Counted from the stretch's first letter, positions 22,341 to 35,600 are shown. The stretch: DNA of 64,000 bases from Phaseolus vulgaris (GCF_000499845.2 NC_023751.2:29084975-29148974), one strand, 5' to 3'. Notes: generated by a model not told the origin, from the sequence alone. Program-made: numbers and translations.

Positions 22341-25288
22341 CCAACCAGTCCACCTTGACACCAAACAACAATTACGTAACCCGACATAACCTAATCATAA
22401 AGAATTCTAAGAACAAACTAGATGGAAGCTTATTATACCAATGAAATGATTCTATATAAATAAATGTCAATTTATCAGCACACACATCACTTGATTTTAT
22501 TTACATAAGATAGAAAGTTCTCTTCCATTAAGAATGAAAAGTATATCTTCCACCCAAAGTTGTTCTTGATGTTGATGTTTAGTTTAATGTCCTTCTCCAC
22601 TAAGTAAGCATACATCTTGATAAAAACCTAGTTCAACCTCCATCTACAACCTAATTTTCTATCATAAGTATAATATATCTAACAGAAAGTATAAAATAAT
22701 TTAAAGTATATATAGAATACTTAACACAAATTATAAACTAGTTAATATAATACCGTGTATAAACTTTAACTTTAAATTTAAGAAGATTATTGTACTGGGT
22801 CTTTAAGTTTCTCTTGTTTCAGGGTGTCACAAGAGGTTGAATCAAGTCTCTCTTAGAGTTCAAAACTTGATAAGAACCCACTTAGGCTACCAAAGGTGTC
22901 AAGAAAAGTTCACTTTAAGATACAAAGGTGTAACATAACTGACAAGACACTAATATTCTAAAAATGTGAGTCTTGGTGGTCTTTTAGGCTGAGAAAGGAT
23001 GGTTAAGGTTGCAATTAGAAAAAGGTTAAGATGTTTAAGGGATTTATTATGGGATATGAAGGCTCTTAGAAGGCTAGAGGTGATTTAAGATAGGTTCTTG
23101 GAGAGTTATTGAGAGAACTATGATGATAGGTGGTAGAAACAATAAGTTGGTAGAGGTGATGTTCTTAGTTGATTTTCTTGGTCTTTTTGGTGGGTTCTTT
23201 GTTGGGGTTTGTTGTAGATTAATGGAGGAAGGGCTTAAGATTTTTTTGATGAATTTTCGATGTGATTTGAGGGATGAAAATTCAAAAAGATTGAGAGGTA
23301 TATGGTGTTGAAAGAAATGGAATTTCTTGATGTAATCTTGGATTATGTTTGGTTGGGTTGGTGGTCAAATTGTTTTTTTTGATTTTTTTTGTGGTTCTTG
23401 TCAATCTTAGGAGGTGGAAGAGGTAAGGAGTGAAAGTTTAGTATGAACACAATTAATATGCAAGAAATTGAATGGAACAAAGCAATGGAAGATATTGAAT
23501 ATGACAAAAGTAAATGGAATAGGGAGGTGATTGCCTTACCAAGTCTTTTGGAACTTTCTTAGTACTCCAAAAAGACAATAGAAAGACCACTTAGAAAAAC
23601 TCAACTAAGTAAGCAACACTCACAAAAGAATAGAAAATAACTCTAAAGTTAATCAAAGCTAAAATGATTTTGTATTTCTAAAGTGTGCTTTACAAGCTCA
23701 TAAGGTTTCCTATTTATAAGGTCTTAGCTATAATGTGAGAATTGAATTTCTACCCAAAGTGTTAAAACACCTCATATATTCCTATTCTACCCTAAAATAA
23801 GTTATCATAGGAATTACTATCCTATTCTCTTTTCAAGCTAATATGTTTACACGTGGGAGGTTTTCTTCTATTTTATTTACATTTTTATATTCTTTAACTT
23901 GTTTTTTTTTTTTTATATTTCTTCTCCAAGTGTTACTTTAATTAAAGATTCCATTTTCATGATCACATCAAGACTTGTGTTCTTGATGGTTTTTTTTTAT
24001 TGTTTTGTTGAGTGTGTATAAAACTTGAAAAATATAGTGGTTTGGTTTAGTTAGTGTAGTTGGACAACTTGATGAAGTATAATTATAGAGTGAACCAATA
24101 TAATTTGATGTTGTCTTCTCTCTCTTTTGATTTTTTTTTTTTTGAAATTGATAAGTTGTGTTTTATTGTTGAAAGTTGTATGTATTGGATAGCCTAACTT
24201 ATCATTTGTAATATTGATATCTTGTTAAAAGATTGAATAAAAGTTTTATTCTCTAACCTTATATATGAATAACTTCTTCCACAACTTGGTTTTGAAGTTT
24301 GTAAATTTTGTATGCCTTAAAAATTTATGAATATTTAAGCATGATGTTTTCACCACTTCTAGAGTCAACTTTCCTAAGACTTTCAATATAAAAACATTAA
24401 CATCCCAAAGGATAAAAAGTAAGATATACTATGTTTTCTTCCCTATCATAATTTATAAGAAGTATTCAACAAAGATAGATATTGTATAAATTATACTTTT
24501 GAAAATAACATGTATTTATTGACTCTGAGATAAGTGTTAGGAAGTTGAATTATTATTAAACATTATTCTAATAATTTCATGCAATGGCTTATTTTTTCTA
24601 TCCAGTACACCATTTTATTGTAGTGTTCTTGCTGTGAAAAATTGTGATCATATAATTGTTGAATGTGTTTGTTTACAAATTTTTCTCCACATTTACTTAC
24701 GGAATAAATAAGTCTTTTTATATACAAAATTTATAAAATATTTCCAAAGACTCATCCTTCAATAATTTTTTTTAACTAATATTCATAGAATATATTCGTC
24801 TTTAAAAGCGAGACATCTCCAAATTATAATATCATTATTAATTGTTATATAATTATGCAAAAAAAGGCAAGTTTAGCATATTCTTTTTATTGAATATCAA
24901 TATGAAACGGTTTTTTTTCTTAAATAGATTAATTTTATTTAGTTTTTCTGAAATAGATAAAAAAAAAAGAATTATTCAAGAAATCAACACAATTACGACG
25001 ATCCAATTTTGAAATAATTTTTTTTATCCAATTCAGAAAATATGAAATGAATTTATATCAATTTACGAAAAAAAAACATATAAAACTAATGTAGGATCAT
25101 AATATTGTTTATAAGAAGTTAAATTTTGAGGTGAAAAAATGGGGGCAGAGGAAATGGGGAAAAAGATGGCATTTTCCTTGAACTGAAATGGCTTTGTTTT
25201 TGAACCTTACAAATTGTAGTAAAAAAGCGTGTTCAGATCACGACAAGTATTATCTGAGAATTGAGGGTAGTAATAGAGAACAAAGGAC
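22341..25288. other. Gene-free stretch upstream of PCO
   Basis: No gene was recognised. Bases 22800-23600 are richer in G on the plus strand and look like repeat DNA, but no terminal repeats or domains were found. The rest is AT-rich; the last 150 bases are probably PCO promoter and leader. Confidence 0.4.
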
Positions 25289-28200
25289 ATGGTTTTCTCT
25301 TCATTACGCAGATACTTGAGTATGAGGTCCCAAAGCTCCAAGGTTCAGACATTGTATGACCACTGCAAAACCATCTTTTCACCCTCTGGAACACCTCCTC
25401 CTTCGTCCCAGGCTTTGCAGAAGCTCTCTTCGATTCTGGGTATGTCTCTTTGGTTGTTCTCGAAGTTCAAGTTTGCATTTTTTTTCTCCAATCGTCCTCA
25501 ACGTTCTGTTTGTCAAATTGGGCTTTCGAGTCTTGGGAACATTGTTGGGTGAGCATGGTCTTTTACGATTAAATTAAAGCGCTATGGTTGGTTGGTTTTG
25601 ATTTTCTAGATGTTGCTTTACATTGTAATGCATGAAAGTTCTATGATTGGTTTGGTTTTGAAGAATAAAAATGAATATACTCCTAATTAATCTATGGAGA
25701 GAAAAAAAACTGAGCACAATGGCGAAGAGCAATACAACTTTAAAAATGTGAAAGCTGCGAATTTTATTGCGACCACCAATTAATCTAGGTTATTTTATTG
25801 CAATGTGGGTATTTCTTTTTTTTTTGTAATTAATAATTAATCTAGGTTATTTTACCTCTTGGAGAGGTCCAAGATGAATTGTGGAACAAAAAAGTAGCTT
25901 TGCCCGTTTGTTTTTTTGGGGGTTGAAAAGGGTGTTTCGAAGAGTAGATTTGTGGGGAATTTGGCCTGTTGCTGCATTCTGATGTCACGGATTTTGGGCA
26001 ATCATTCAATGAATAGCGAATATGATGTTGGTAAATTGTTGTCACGTTTGATCTGTTTAGCGAGATGAACGTTACCACTATTTTACTTGTGCATATTAAG
26101 AGGGTATTTATTGTTTCTGCAGAATTTTGTAAGTTGGTGATTTCCTATCTAAATCCAGATTATTTTTCATATATTTTTGAACTTTGAAATGCAGATGTTG
26201 CGCTGCTTTGGATAATGGAATCTTGATTATTGTTAATTATTCGTGACTTGGCAGACACTGTTCAACCTGCTGATGTTGGCCTTGAAGAAGAAACTGCAGA
26301 TAATGATCGAGGGCATGGCTTTTTTGGTGCTAATGTACTTAATAGAGTAGCTCGATGGGCTCAACCAATAACATATTTGGACATTCATGATTGTGATAGT
26401 TTTACGGTGAGCTTTACCACTTTAGTATGCACCACCACAGTAAGACAACTATTTATATTAGCTCGGTGTTGTTGTTAGTTATTGCATATCAAAGTCTTTG
26501 GCTGGCAAGTAGTTTGCTCTGCATCCGAGCCTAGATTTGTTTTCTTGTTTGCATGAATAGTGGCTAAAACTGCAATGCAGAAAACCAAGAAGAAAAGGCG
26601 AAACCGTAAGCGGTGCCATTTGAGCACTTTGTACTCCTTTTAACTGGAATCAGGCTCATACCAGATTTTACTTGTACGTTGAATGATTGAAAATATTTTA
26701 AATATGGTTTTATCCATTTGCAAGTAGTACACAAACATGTTGCCCAGTTTCAACCTCTTCTTGGAAGCAATATGTTTTCATGTCAGATTCTGCGTTAATG
26801 TTGGATGGTTGAGCAAACGAGTTAAGATGTCATCCTTTTGCAAGTAGCACATAAACATGTCGACCAGTTTCAATCTCTTCTTGGAAGTGTAATATTTTCA
26901 TGTCAGATTCTGCGTTTATGTTGGATGATTGAGCAAAAGTGTTAATATATCGTTGGTTTTATCCATTTGCAAGTAGTACATGAACATGTTGGCCAATTTC
27001 AAACTCTTCTTGGTAGCAATGTTTTAATGTCAGATTCTGCGTGTATGTTGGATGATTGAGCAAAACAGTTAAGATATCATTGCTTTTATCCTTTCATGTC
27101 AGTATATGAACATGTTGGCTAATTTCAACGTCAGCATAGTAGCAATATGCTAACCATCTATCTTATTTTTTTCTTCCCTACTCCAGCACTATGATGTCAA
27201 CATTTATGTGTTTGTATGTATGCTGTGTTAGTAGGCTGCCTCTGCACTGCTGCAAGCCTGCTAGCTTGATGTCTATATGTCCGTGTTATGGATTTTTCAT
27301 TAGTCTTGCCTTCTCGGTACTAGTATAAGGTGTTTATTGTACGGTTCATTAGTTCATATATAGCCAAACTGTTCATTATATTTTGTGAATTGGTTTGTCA
27401 TGACATTTTCATTATAATTGTTTTCTTGCGATAATCTAATGTGTGTAATAAGATTTGGATTTAAAAGTAAGCAATGTCAATTGGTGCAGATGTGTATATT
27501 CTGTTTCCCAACTTCTTCAGTCATTCCACTCCATGATCATCCTGGGATGACTGTATTCAGTAAACTTCTCTATGGCTCTTTGCATGTGAAAGCTTATGAC
27601 TGGGTTGAGCCTCCCTTCGTCGTAGAAAGTAAAGGACCTGGATATCCTCGAGGTTTGACTTGTATATTTCATTTACTTATGGCTTTCTTATTTAGTCTCC
27701 TTGTTTCATTTTTGCCTCTTATTTTATTATTAATTTTTATGTCTGCTGTGTTTTTGAATAAGGTGAGGCTGCCCTTATTAATTTTTCATTGAAATTTGAA
27801 GACATTGTTCCTTATATTGCACAGCACATATTATCCTCCTTAGGAATTTTATTGAGACAGCACGAGTGCTTTATCTATACTGAGAAAAAGAAATCAATGT
27901 AATAAGCAGAGTAGATTTGATATCCTCTAATAACAAAGATATGATACGGAAATATATATATATATATATATATATAATCTAGATATTCTTGATTATATAG
28001 GATCAACTCCTTATTTCTATAATTATAACAAAACCACATTCTCAACTTTTCTCCCTTCAATATATGTTCCAAATTTGCTTGTTTCCACTCTCCAGAGCTA
28101 AACAAACCCATCCATGATGCTTTTAATTCATCTACACATGCTAGAGTCAATTAAGCCGTTAAATTGAATGTCTTTTCTTATTTGTCCAACCATAAGACAT

Positions 28201-31200
28201 AATTGTGCAACATATTCTCTTCCACTCCTCCCTTTACTCTTCAAGGATTAGATCAATTTTTTGCATTGTACATTCCAGAAGCCTCTCTCTAACAACATGA
28301 TAAGATGGATCTTTATAGCCAACACCATATCTCCCAATCATCTCATATTTTTGCAAAAGTCAGATTCTAATAACATTTAATAGAAAGACATTTGTGTAGA
28401 AAACTTCAACAACTTGACCATCAACCTTTTCTTTATCCCACCTTTTATACAATTGATTTAAAGTAGCTTGAACACCATCACTAAATTTTGTATTTCCTTT
28501 ATTTTTGAACATCCTCCCACTACTTTAAGTGGTATCCACTCCTTCACTTTGCTCATCAAACTCTTCAATGTTATTCAACCTTCTTTCTTCATTGATGCTT
28601 TCTTAGCCTCTGCCACAATTTTTATCATTACAATTTTAACTTCTAGCACGAAGGCACAAGGTTCAAAATCATATCTAGTACTGACCAGATGATGCTTGAA
28701 TATGAAAATTCCTCTATTAAATGTCTTTAAACAATTTAGATGTGAATAGGGCTTAAGATGCAACATGAAGCAGAGGTGGCCAAAGATGATGTGTGAGATA
28801 TAATCAAACCCTAGAGGTACGTTTGAAGTTGCTACCCTATGATATATGTTTTCAAAACATAGGATGACTACATTTCATTCGGTTTTTGTGCCCAACCATG
28901 GACTTAGTGACTCAAACTCAAACTCACAAGTTTACCACAAGTGAATTGGGTTTGGTCGAGTCTACTTTGAGTTCACCAGAAAATGAGTTTGGAGACTAGT
29001 CTACTTGTGGACAATGAGGAAATTCGTATACTTGTACGAGATATTGCACACATCAGCATATTTCAAGCCTTTCATTAATATCTTTGTTTATGCTTGTTTG
29101 TCCATTACATTCTAGGCACGAGCTTGTTGTTGCGGTCTACTAGGATGTACATTACATTCTCTCTATAACATCCATCATGTTGATATGACATGATTCGAAG
29201 AATACAATCACTCTGTTAGTAGTCGGATTTTTAACCCTTGAATAGAGGTGGTTCGTTCACTGGTTGACTCTTGTTTTCCCTTGCAGCATTTGGATACTCT
29301 TTATGCTATGCAAGGAATTAACCTAAGAGGCTAACTTTGATACCAATTGAAAATAACAAATTAGCTCTAGAAGGGAGGTTTGAGTAGAGCTAATAAAATA
29401 ATAGTTAACAAATTTTTTCGTAAGAGCTTATTAAAAAAAGAGTTGGTGCACTAGCAATAGATGCAAAAATTAACACTTTTAATTTCTATATTGGTTCACC
29501 GTAATCTGAGGTGTGTCTAGTTCTTCTTTACAAATCGTAAAAGGTTTTGCTGATCAAATTTGATTACAAGTATTTTATTTGTTGTCACTTTTGGCTAGTA
29601 CACAAAGTTACCCCTGACTATCCCAAGTGCACAAAGTGACTATGGCTATCCCTTTATCTCCCCCTAAGATAAAATACAAGTATTATTTTACATTAAGCCA
29701 ATTTTGGCTTTTTCGAGTACACACTGTTACTCCTCTTGACCTTGTAACAAAAGTTGTTTAAAACTGATTACAAGGATACTGTAACTAGAGATATGATTTA
29801 TAAATGCTCCTTGTATGAGAGAATAGATTCACACAATGAAGGTTTCACAAATATTGTTCACTCTTTCTAAGTCGTTTAGTAGACAATCTCATGATCTAAC
29901 ACATAGGAGCATTACGAGATAGCAATAAGTTTACATATATCACTTAGAATCCTTAGTCTTTTCTGCATGAAACAGAAGTTGTTTCAAAGTTAGGAAACTA
30001 TCACTAGAGACTATCAAGCAATTCAAAATTGTATCTTGTTATATTAATGTGTATAATATGTCTACTTTTCATGCTGACATTTTCTAGATTTTGTCTTGTA
30101 TTCACGTAATGTCTAGTCTTTGTTTAGGCTTGCAGTGTATCTACTCTTGCAATGTGTCCAGTCGTTTGCACTTTTGGATAGACTATGTGTACCTTTGTCT
30201 AGCGCTTTGTATGTATATAATTGTCTAAACTTTTGTTGCGTCTAATGCTTCATGGTGTAACATTGTCAAGATAGTGTAGATTTAGCGCTCCATCTAGCAT
30301 GGTCTAAACCTCACGTAACATTGTGTAACCTTTGTATTCTTTTGTGTAGACTTTGAACTTTTGTATGTTAGACTTTTTTTCCCTAATACATGCTAAGTAA
30401 CTTTGATGGGTTGTCGTAGACAAGATTGTATTGATTGATAAAGGATTAGACTATACATGATTAGATCGTCTACCCATGTATTAGGTCGATTGTGCCTTAA
30501 GTCCCTTGTCTGTTTAATGGCATATTCATACCTAAAATACATTTTAATGCATTTTCATTCTTAAAATTACTCAAGTATAGTTCCTTCAATCAAAGTTATT
30601 GCTGTCATTTTGGGGGTTTTCTTCAACACGGACCGAGAATCATGTTAGTGTTTTGTAATTTAGTTGCAATGAGGAAGATAAAAGCTTTAAAGAGGCATGT
30701 AGACCTCATCTGACGGCTTTATGTTAAAAAAAAGTCCCCTAACAGAACAGGGAGTGCATCTGTCACATTTTTATGGATTTCAGGGGATCTTTTGTAGGGT
30801 CAAAAAACAGAGATGGTACGAATGTAATGTTACCCAAAAGGAGGGGGTCCTAGTGTGATTTACTCTACATATTACGATACAAAACCCAATAACTTGTTGC
30901 TATTTGTTTCATCTCCATTATCCCTTCATTTGGTTATTTCGGGTGGAGAGTTGCTGACTTTTTTATATTCCTTTCCCCTTAGTTTACTGATAAAGCGGAA
31001 AAAAAAATGGCAGTTGATGCAAACTTGCAGTGCCTTATGATCAACTTAGAAAGTGATTAAAGTCCTCATAATGGAATTGCTTACAAGTAATTAAGTAATA
31101 TCATTATGCTATGTTGGTGATTAGTTTGCTAATTCGGTCATTGAGAACTTAAATATACATTCTTATATAGAACTTCAGTAGATCTTTTGAAATTTGACAA

Positions 31201-31965
31201 CGTGAAAATCATCATGTAATGGCTCATGCATTCCGCTCTACTGTATCCATATATTGAACCTACTTGTTAATTGAGTTTTTTTTTCTCTGGGGCAGTTAGA
31301 CTAGCAAAATTAGCAGTTGATAAGGTGTTGAATGCACCGTGTGAAACATCAGTCTTATATCCCAAACATGGTGGAAATCTGCACTGTTTTACAGCGGTAA
31401 CACCTTGTGCGATGCTAGACATTCTCACTCCTCCTTATGCTGAAGAAGAAAGGAAGTGTACTTACTATCATGACTATCCTTATTCAGCATTCGGTAAGTA
31501 ACTGCTTAGTAATATTGCTTCTTTTGTATACATCATACTATATTGTAGTGATCAAGGTTTCAATTGCAGATCATATCACATGATGCAATTGTTACATGAT
31601 TATGGATTGCATCAGCCACAATTGACCTGCAACAGCTTAAAACCTTCTGTGCTATATATCATTGGATCAAAATAAGTTATGATTAGGGAATGAAAAAATT
31701 GAATTACAATTCTTAATTCTGAAAATATGTTGATGCCCTTATAGAAATTAGAATTCTTTTATAGAACTCATGCATTTTTTAGGAAGTGAGTTAAATATGG
31801 ATTTCTACGAGTGATTTTCTTGATGCCTGTGGCTCTGCAGCAGCTGGAAATGCACCTGTATGTGATGGGGAAGAGGAGGAATATGCTTGGCTCGCAGAGT
31901 TAGAATCACCTAGTGATCTTTATATGCGTCAGGGGGTATATGCTGGTCCAGCTATTCAGCTCTAG
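25289..31965 (+). CDS. Plant cysteine oxidase (thiol dioxygenase), five exons
   Basis: Oxidises N-terminal cysteine with O2, creating an Arg/N-degron; known targets are group VII ERF factors, so these enzymes sense oxygen. Exons are 25289-25439, 26255-26406, 27490-27652, 31296-31493 and 31841-31965, all GT-AG and in frame, giving 262 residues. The cupin iron ligands are His116 and His118 (PLHDHPGMT) and His185 (GGNLHCF). Asp197 and Tyr203 (LDILTPPY) match active-site positions of the family. The start is uncertain: an in-frame ATG at 25322 would remove 11 residues. The last acceptor is CAGCAG, so use of the second AG would drop one Ala. Intron 3 is 3.6 kb and full of transposon debris. The overall look is PCO4/PCO5-like; the subclass is not certain. 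Confidence 0.93.
26715..27150. repeat. About 120-bp tandem repeat in PCO intron 2
   Basis: Three full copies and one partial copy of a 120-129-bp unit start near 26718, 26838, 26967 and about 27090. Shared text includes TTGCAAGTAGTAC, ATGTCAGATTCTGCGT and TTGGATGATTGAGCAAA. Confidence 0.85.
27954..27976. repeat. (TA)n microsatellite
   Basis: About eleven TA units in PCO intron 3. Confidence 0.8.
28060..28770 (-). pseudogene. hAT transposase relic (BED finger and DUF659 parts)
   Basis: A minus-strand remnant in PCO intron 3. At 28766-28575 the reading frame has a BED-type zinc-finger remnant with Cys...FKHHL...Cys spacing, followed by a lysine-rich KKASMKK end. Further along, near 28350-28170, the translation holds GVGYKDPSYHVVRERLLE and then EEWKRICCTIMSYGWTNKKR, which match the DUF659 part of plant hAT transposases. 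Stops and frameshifts are frequent and the dimerisation domain is missing. No terminal repeats were identified. Confidence 0.7.
28790..30588 (-). mobile_element. SIRE/Maximus-like Ty1/copia 5' end (LTR, PBS, gag start)
   Basis: In PCO intron 3, on the minus strand. Bases 29335-29345 read TGGTATCAAAG, a primer-binding-site type sequence, two bases inside a putative LTR at 29348-30588 (TGAAGGAAC...TTATTTTCA), about 1.24 kb, a length usual for SIRE-type elements. Downstream on the minus strand come leader and a frameshifted gag-like start. The rest of the element and the second LTR are missing. LTR borders were set from TG/CA ends and the PBS and are approximate. Confidence 0.55.
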
Positions 31966-32261
31966 CTCTGGTTGGTCACATTAACGCGCAAAATACAGGT
32001 ATCCAATATTGCACCTGGAAGCTACACACAAGAGGATCTAAATTGCTGATGGATGGCATGTTCTGTTTTATATATGCCTCTTTTTTCCAATGCGTTTGAG
32101 CAAAGATTTTGATAAATAAATCTGTAGTTTCTTTGCTATAAATACTAGTGGATTTTTTGTTCCATACTATGTTCCCTCATCATAAAAGTTTTAGATGTTC
32201 TTTCCTTGCACATTCTTATAAGCATCATTAGTTTGTGTTCCATACTATGTCCAAAGTCGTG
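31966..32261 (+). other. PCO 3' untranslated region
   Basis: Downstream of the PCO stop at 31963-31965; probably 3' UTR with a candidate signal GATAAATAAA near 32111. No gene. Confidence 0.4.
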
Positions 32262-32279
32262 ATGCATTTTAGGGGTGTG

Positions 32280-32640
32280 TTCAACAATTTGATGTTACTT
32301 GTTCACCATGTTCATTATTTGTTGAATATGTAAATGACATATGGTAAATCCACACAAGTAAAAAATTGTTAATGCGTGGATGGATAATGAATGCATTTAG
32401 AAAATATGACAAGGAATAAATATTTTTTATTTGTATGTCTTACGCTAAATAAATGTCAAAATTGTTTTTGATTATATATTTAATTTGCAGGGTGAAAGCT
32501 TCTCATGGGAACTTCAAGAGAGTTCTTCAAAGTAGTATGATAGATTTGTGTAACTTTTGAGATGCAACTAATAACATTATAACCTTGTAGCATAATGAAA
32601 TTAAAGTATCATTTCAAATGAGTCTTTATGTTGTGGGGGC
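32280..32640 (+). pseudogene. MULE transposase fragment with conserved intron position
   Basis: Plus-strand translation of about 32285-32411 contains FDVTCSPCSLFVEYVNDIW, similar to the transposase at 9111-10228 (FETICSPWPLLVEYVKNTW). After a 79-base AT-rich gap ending in TTTGCAG (32490), bases 32491-32637 read like its last exon: the NFKRVLQSSMIDLCNF and HNEIKVSFQMSLYVVG segments align with SLKRILQHSMGDLC and HNEIKASFEMSLHVIG. The gap sits at the same place as the transposase intron, so this arrived as DNA, not as a processed copy. It has several stops and is cut off at both ends. Confidence 0.8.
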
Positions 32641-33119
32641 ATTGATAACTATCGTTTTAGTAGTCAATTTAAAATGATATTTAGCATAGATAATCATGAT
32701 AATATAATTGTGGTTAGATGATCCTAAATTGTCTCTTAACGAATCTAATATAATAGTGAAATTAGTAAATCACAATTCAAAATATATCGGTAAGTGATAA
32801 AAAAATTAGCAATAACAATAAATTAAAGGGGAGTTAGAGTTTGTTTAGCATAAATTAAAGTTGACTATTGACGAAATGTGTTAGTTAAAGACAATTGAAT
32901 CTCATTAATGAAACACGAGTGTACTAATTTATATAGTACCTTATTGATTTGTCTCAATGCATATTTATTCATAAGGTTTTTAATAATTTACTTTTTGAAT
33001 CATGCATCTAAGAGATTATTCAGATAACTAAATAAGACTTCAATTAAAGACATATTTGAATTATTAACATGTGTTCAAAATAATTTCGAAAATAACAATG
33101 AAACTTAGTAAAAGATCAA

Positions 33120-33367
33120 ATATTAGTACCAGATGTTAGTATCAAAAAGATCAAATTTTTAGAGACTAATTTAGAATCTAAAATATTAGTATCTAAAACT
33201 TTGGTAGCTAATTTAGATATCAATTTATAATATTTTATTAATAATAGAAACTACTTTAGATACTAATAATCTTTTAGTCTCTAAATTAGTATCTAATTTA
33301 GTCAATATAGTGACTAATTATTTTTTGTCTCTGAATTTAGTTATTATTTAATGATTTTCTTGTAATG
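33120..33367. mobile_element. Decayed CACTA mini-element related to 1357-1673
   Basis: The right end reads TGATTTTCTTGTAATG followed by ATA, close to the right end of the intact copy (TGATTTTGTTGTAGTG then ATA). The interior shares TTTTTGTCTCT and CTAAATTAGT words. The left terminus cannot be placed exactly and seems eroded. Confidence 0.6.
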
Positions 33368-33407
33368 ATAACGCACTAAATATTCTTTGAAACAACAATC
33401 ACTCCTA

Positions 33408-34100
33408 TATTTTTTATCAACAAAAGAATAAATAAATGTGAAGCATTTTAAGGATGGTCCAACCCTATTACAACCGACAGTTATGAATATGCATAACCCC
33501 AAAAAAATACTCTCTGGAGGAAAAAAACAACAGTCCCAAAATAGTTGTTCAAGACAACTAAAACATAGCTAATCTAAGAGTCAAATATGTACAACCAAAA
33601 CATATAATTCTCATCCATACTCAACACAACGTGACTCCAATCAAACCACACAAACTTGCACATCATATGTTCTCCTTGTATAACTTCACCAAAACAAATA
33701 AGTCACCCTTACTATAAGAAACCTTCCAATTAAGACTACCTCTGCATTACTCCAAAACTTTCCCCCACTTTTATCTTCATGGTTTCCTCTTGGAGTGTTC
33801 TTCAGCCATCAAGGTTGTTTAACTGTAGACCATAATTGCAACTCTCACTTCTAGATTATCCTCCAAGAAATGTCTATCTTGTGATCTTCTAAAACCCTTC
33901 ACATATTACATTTAGCGTGCATTTCAACATCCCAGTAGGATGCTTATTCTTTCCCAAATTTCGGCATTCCTTCATACACTATCCTTGCTAAAAAAGAGAA
34001 CATTTCCCTCCTTTACATAGCAAAGGGTCAGTTATAATTTTGTATGACATCCTTGGCATACCTCCAAACTTCCCATATTTAACACCTCCCTTTCAAAGAC
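33408..34100 (-). mobile_element. Possible LINE-like 3' fragment
   Basis: The minus strand ends ...TTTATTTATTCTTTTGTTGATAAAAAATA, similar to the tail at 21968. The interior has no recognised domain and the inner border is a guess. Confidence 0.35.
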
Positions 34101-35179
34101 AATTAAATACTTTTTCAAGCAAAGAAGGGGACAAAGATGCTAATTAGTGAAAGAGTAACTAACTAAAAGATAAAAAAAAATGCTTATAAGAAATGTGATA
34201 AAAAAAATTTAACAAGATTACTAACTAAAAGAGGTGTTATGTCTCAAGAAAAATACAAGATAATTTTCACTCTTTTATGTTGATAAAGAATACTACAATA
34301 TTATAGGGGAAAAGAAAAAAAATAACATTTTCTTCTTCGTCTTTTTTCTTGTTCTAAGCTCCCTCTTAACTTGTTATCTTCTTCCCATTTAGACTTAATG
34401 TCTTTAAAGTTTATCTTTCTCTCCCTTAAGTAATATTAAAAAGATGATATTGGTCTAACTTTTCATAAAAAATATATCAATTCTATAAATGATAAGTCAT
34501 GCCTTATATGTGGGTAGATGCTTGAAAAAGAGATATACAACTAATGTTGCATGAAGAGCATGTAAGGCCTCTCTACACTTGTATGTGGGTATGTAACTTG
34601 TAAAAGAAGAACTTCTCCAACTCTGATAACAACTAGAAATGGATTCTAAACAACTCCTTTTTCTCAATATATATATATATATAAGATAAAAATAAATATT
34701 TGATTAGGTTGCTAATGAACATAATCATGTTCTTTCTCACAAACTAGAGTTTGTGAATTTCTTAAATATCATAATAACATAAAGAGTATTATTGTAGTTG
34801 CCAATCGCCAACCTTTCTTCTTCAAGAGATCATATATATATATATATATAACATAGGATCTTAGTCACTCTTAGCTAAACAAATAAGTATTGTTTGGACT
34901 TGGGTCACTTATGACTAAACATAGTATTGTTTAGAACTCAACCATAAATAACTTCGTTAGTACAAAGGACGTGATTTAAATGATCACATGTTTACTAACT
35001 AAAAGAGGGTCGTGTTTGAAGACAGACACAAGATACAAATAAATATTTGATTAGGTTGCTAATGAACATAATCATGTTCTTTCTCACAAACTAGGGTTTG
35101 TGAATTTCTTAAATATCATAATAACATAAAGAATATTATTGTAGTTGCCAATCGCCAACCTTTCTTCTTCAAGAGATCT

Positions 35180-35217
<38 letters not shown>

Positions 35218-35600
35218 GTTGTATTTTTCTATGGTAGTCTGCATAGGAGAAGTTGATTACGAATTTAACATAATCTTCTTTAACAAATGAACCTAGGTAA
35301 AAATATCAAAAAAGTAAATCTTTCTCTACCTTCATCTTTTTCTAATTGCATATTATCAAGTTGCATCTAGTCAAAGAGGAAAGATTTTTTTAAACAAGCT
35401 AAAATTGTATCTAATCATATTCCATCAAAATTGATATTACAAAAATCTTCAAAAAATTTAAATAAAAAATTCAACTTTCACTTCCTAATACCCTAAAATT
35501 TCAAACTCTATAATTTGAAATACATTTCAGATTATATAATTTAGAAATGAGAAAAAAAAAACTTTGCAACTTTTACCGAATGATAGTTTTAGAATAAAAA
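34100..35600. other. AT-rich stretch with a local duplication
   Basis: No gene. It holds the two near-identical 142-bp segments described separately and TA microsatellites at about 34668-34682, 34831-34850 and 35188-35213. Confidence 0.5.
34690..35179. repeat. Direct duplication of a 142-bp segment
   Basis: 34690-34831 and 35038-35179 are the same sequence apart from two or three bases, 348 bp apart and in the same direction. Each copy runs directly into a TA microsatellite. A shorter shared word, ACTAACTAAAAGAGG, occurs before the second copy and at about 34227, suggesting an older, larger duplication. Confidence 0.85.

Noticed and set aside
32462..32640. Extra 3' UTR exon of PCO after TTTGCAG at 32490
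   Set aside because: The sequence after the acceptor matches the last exon of the MULE transposase, which explains the splice site better.
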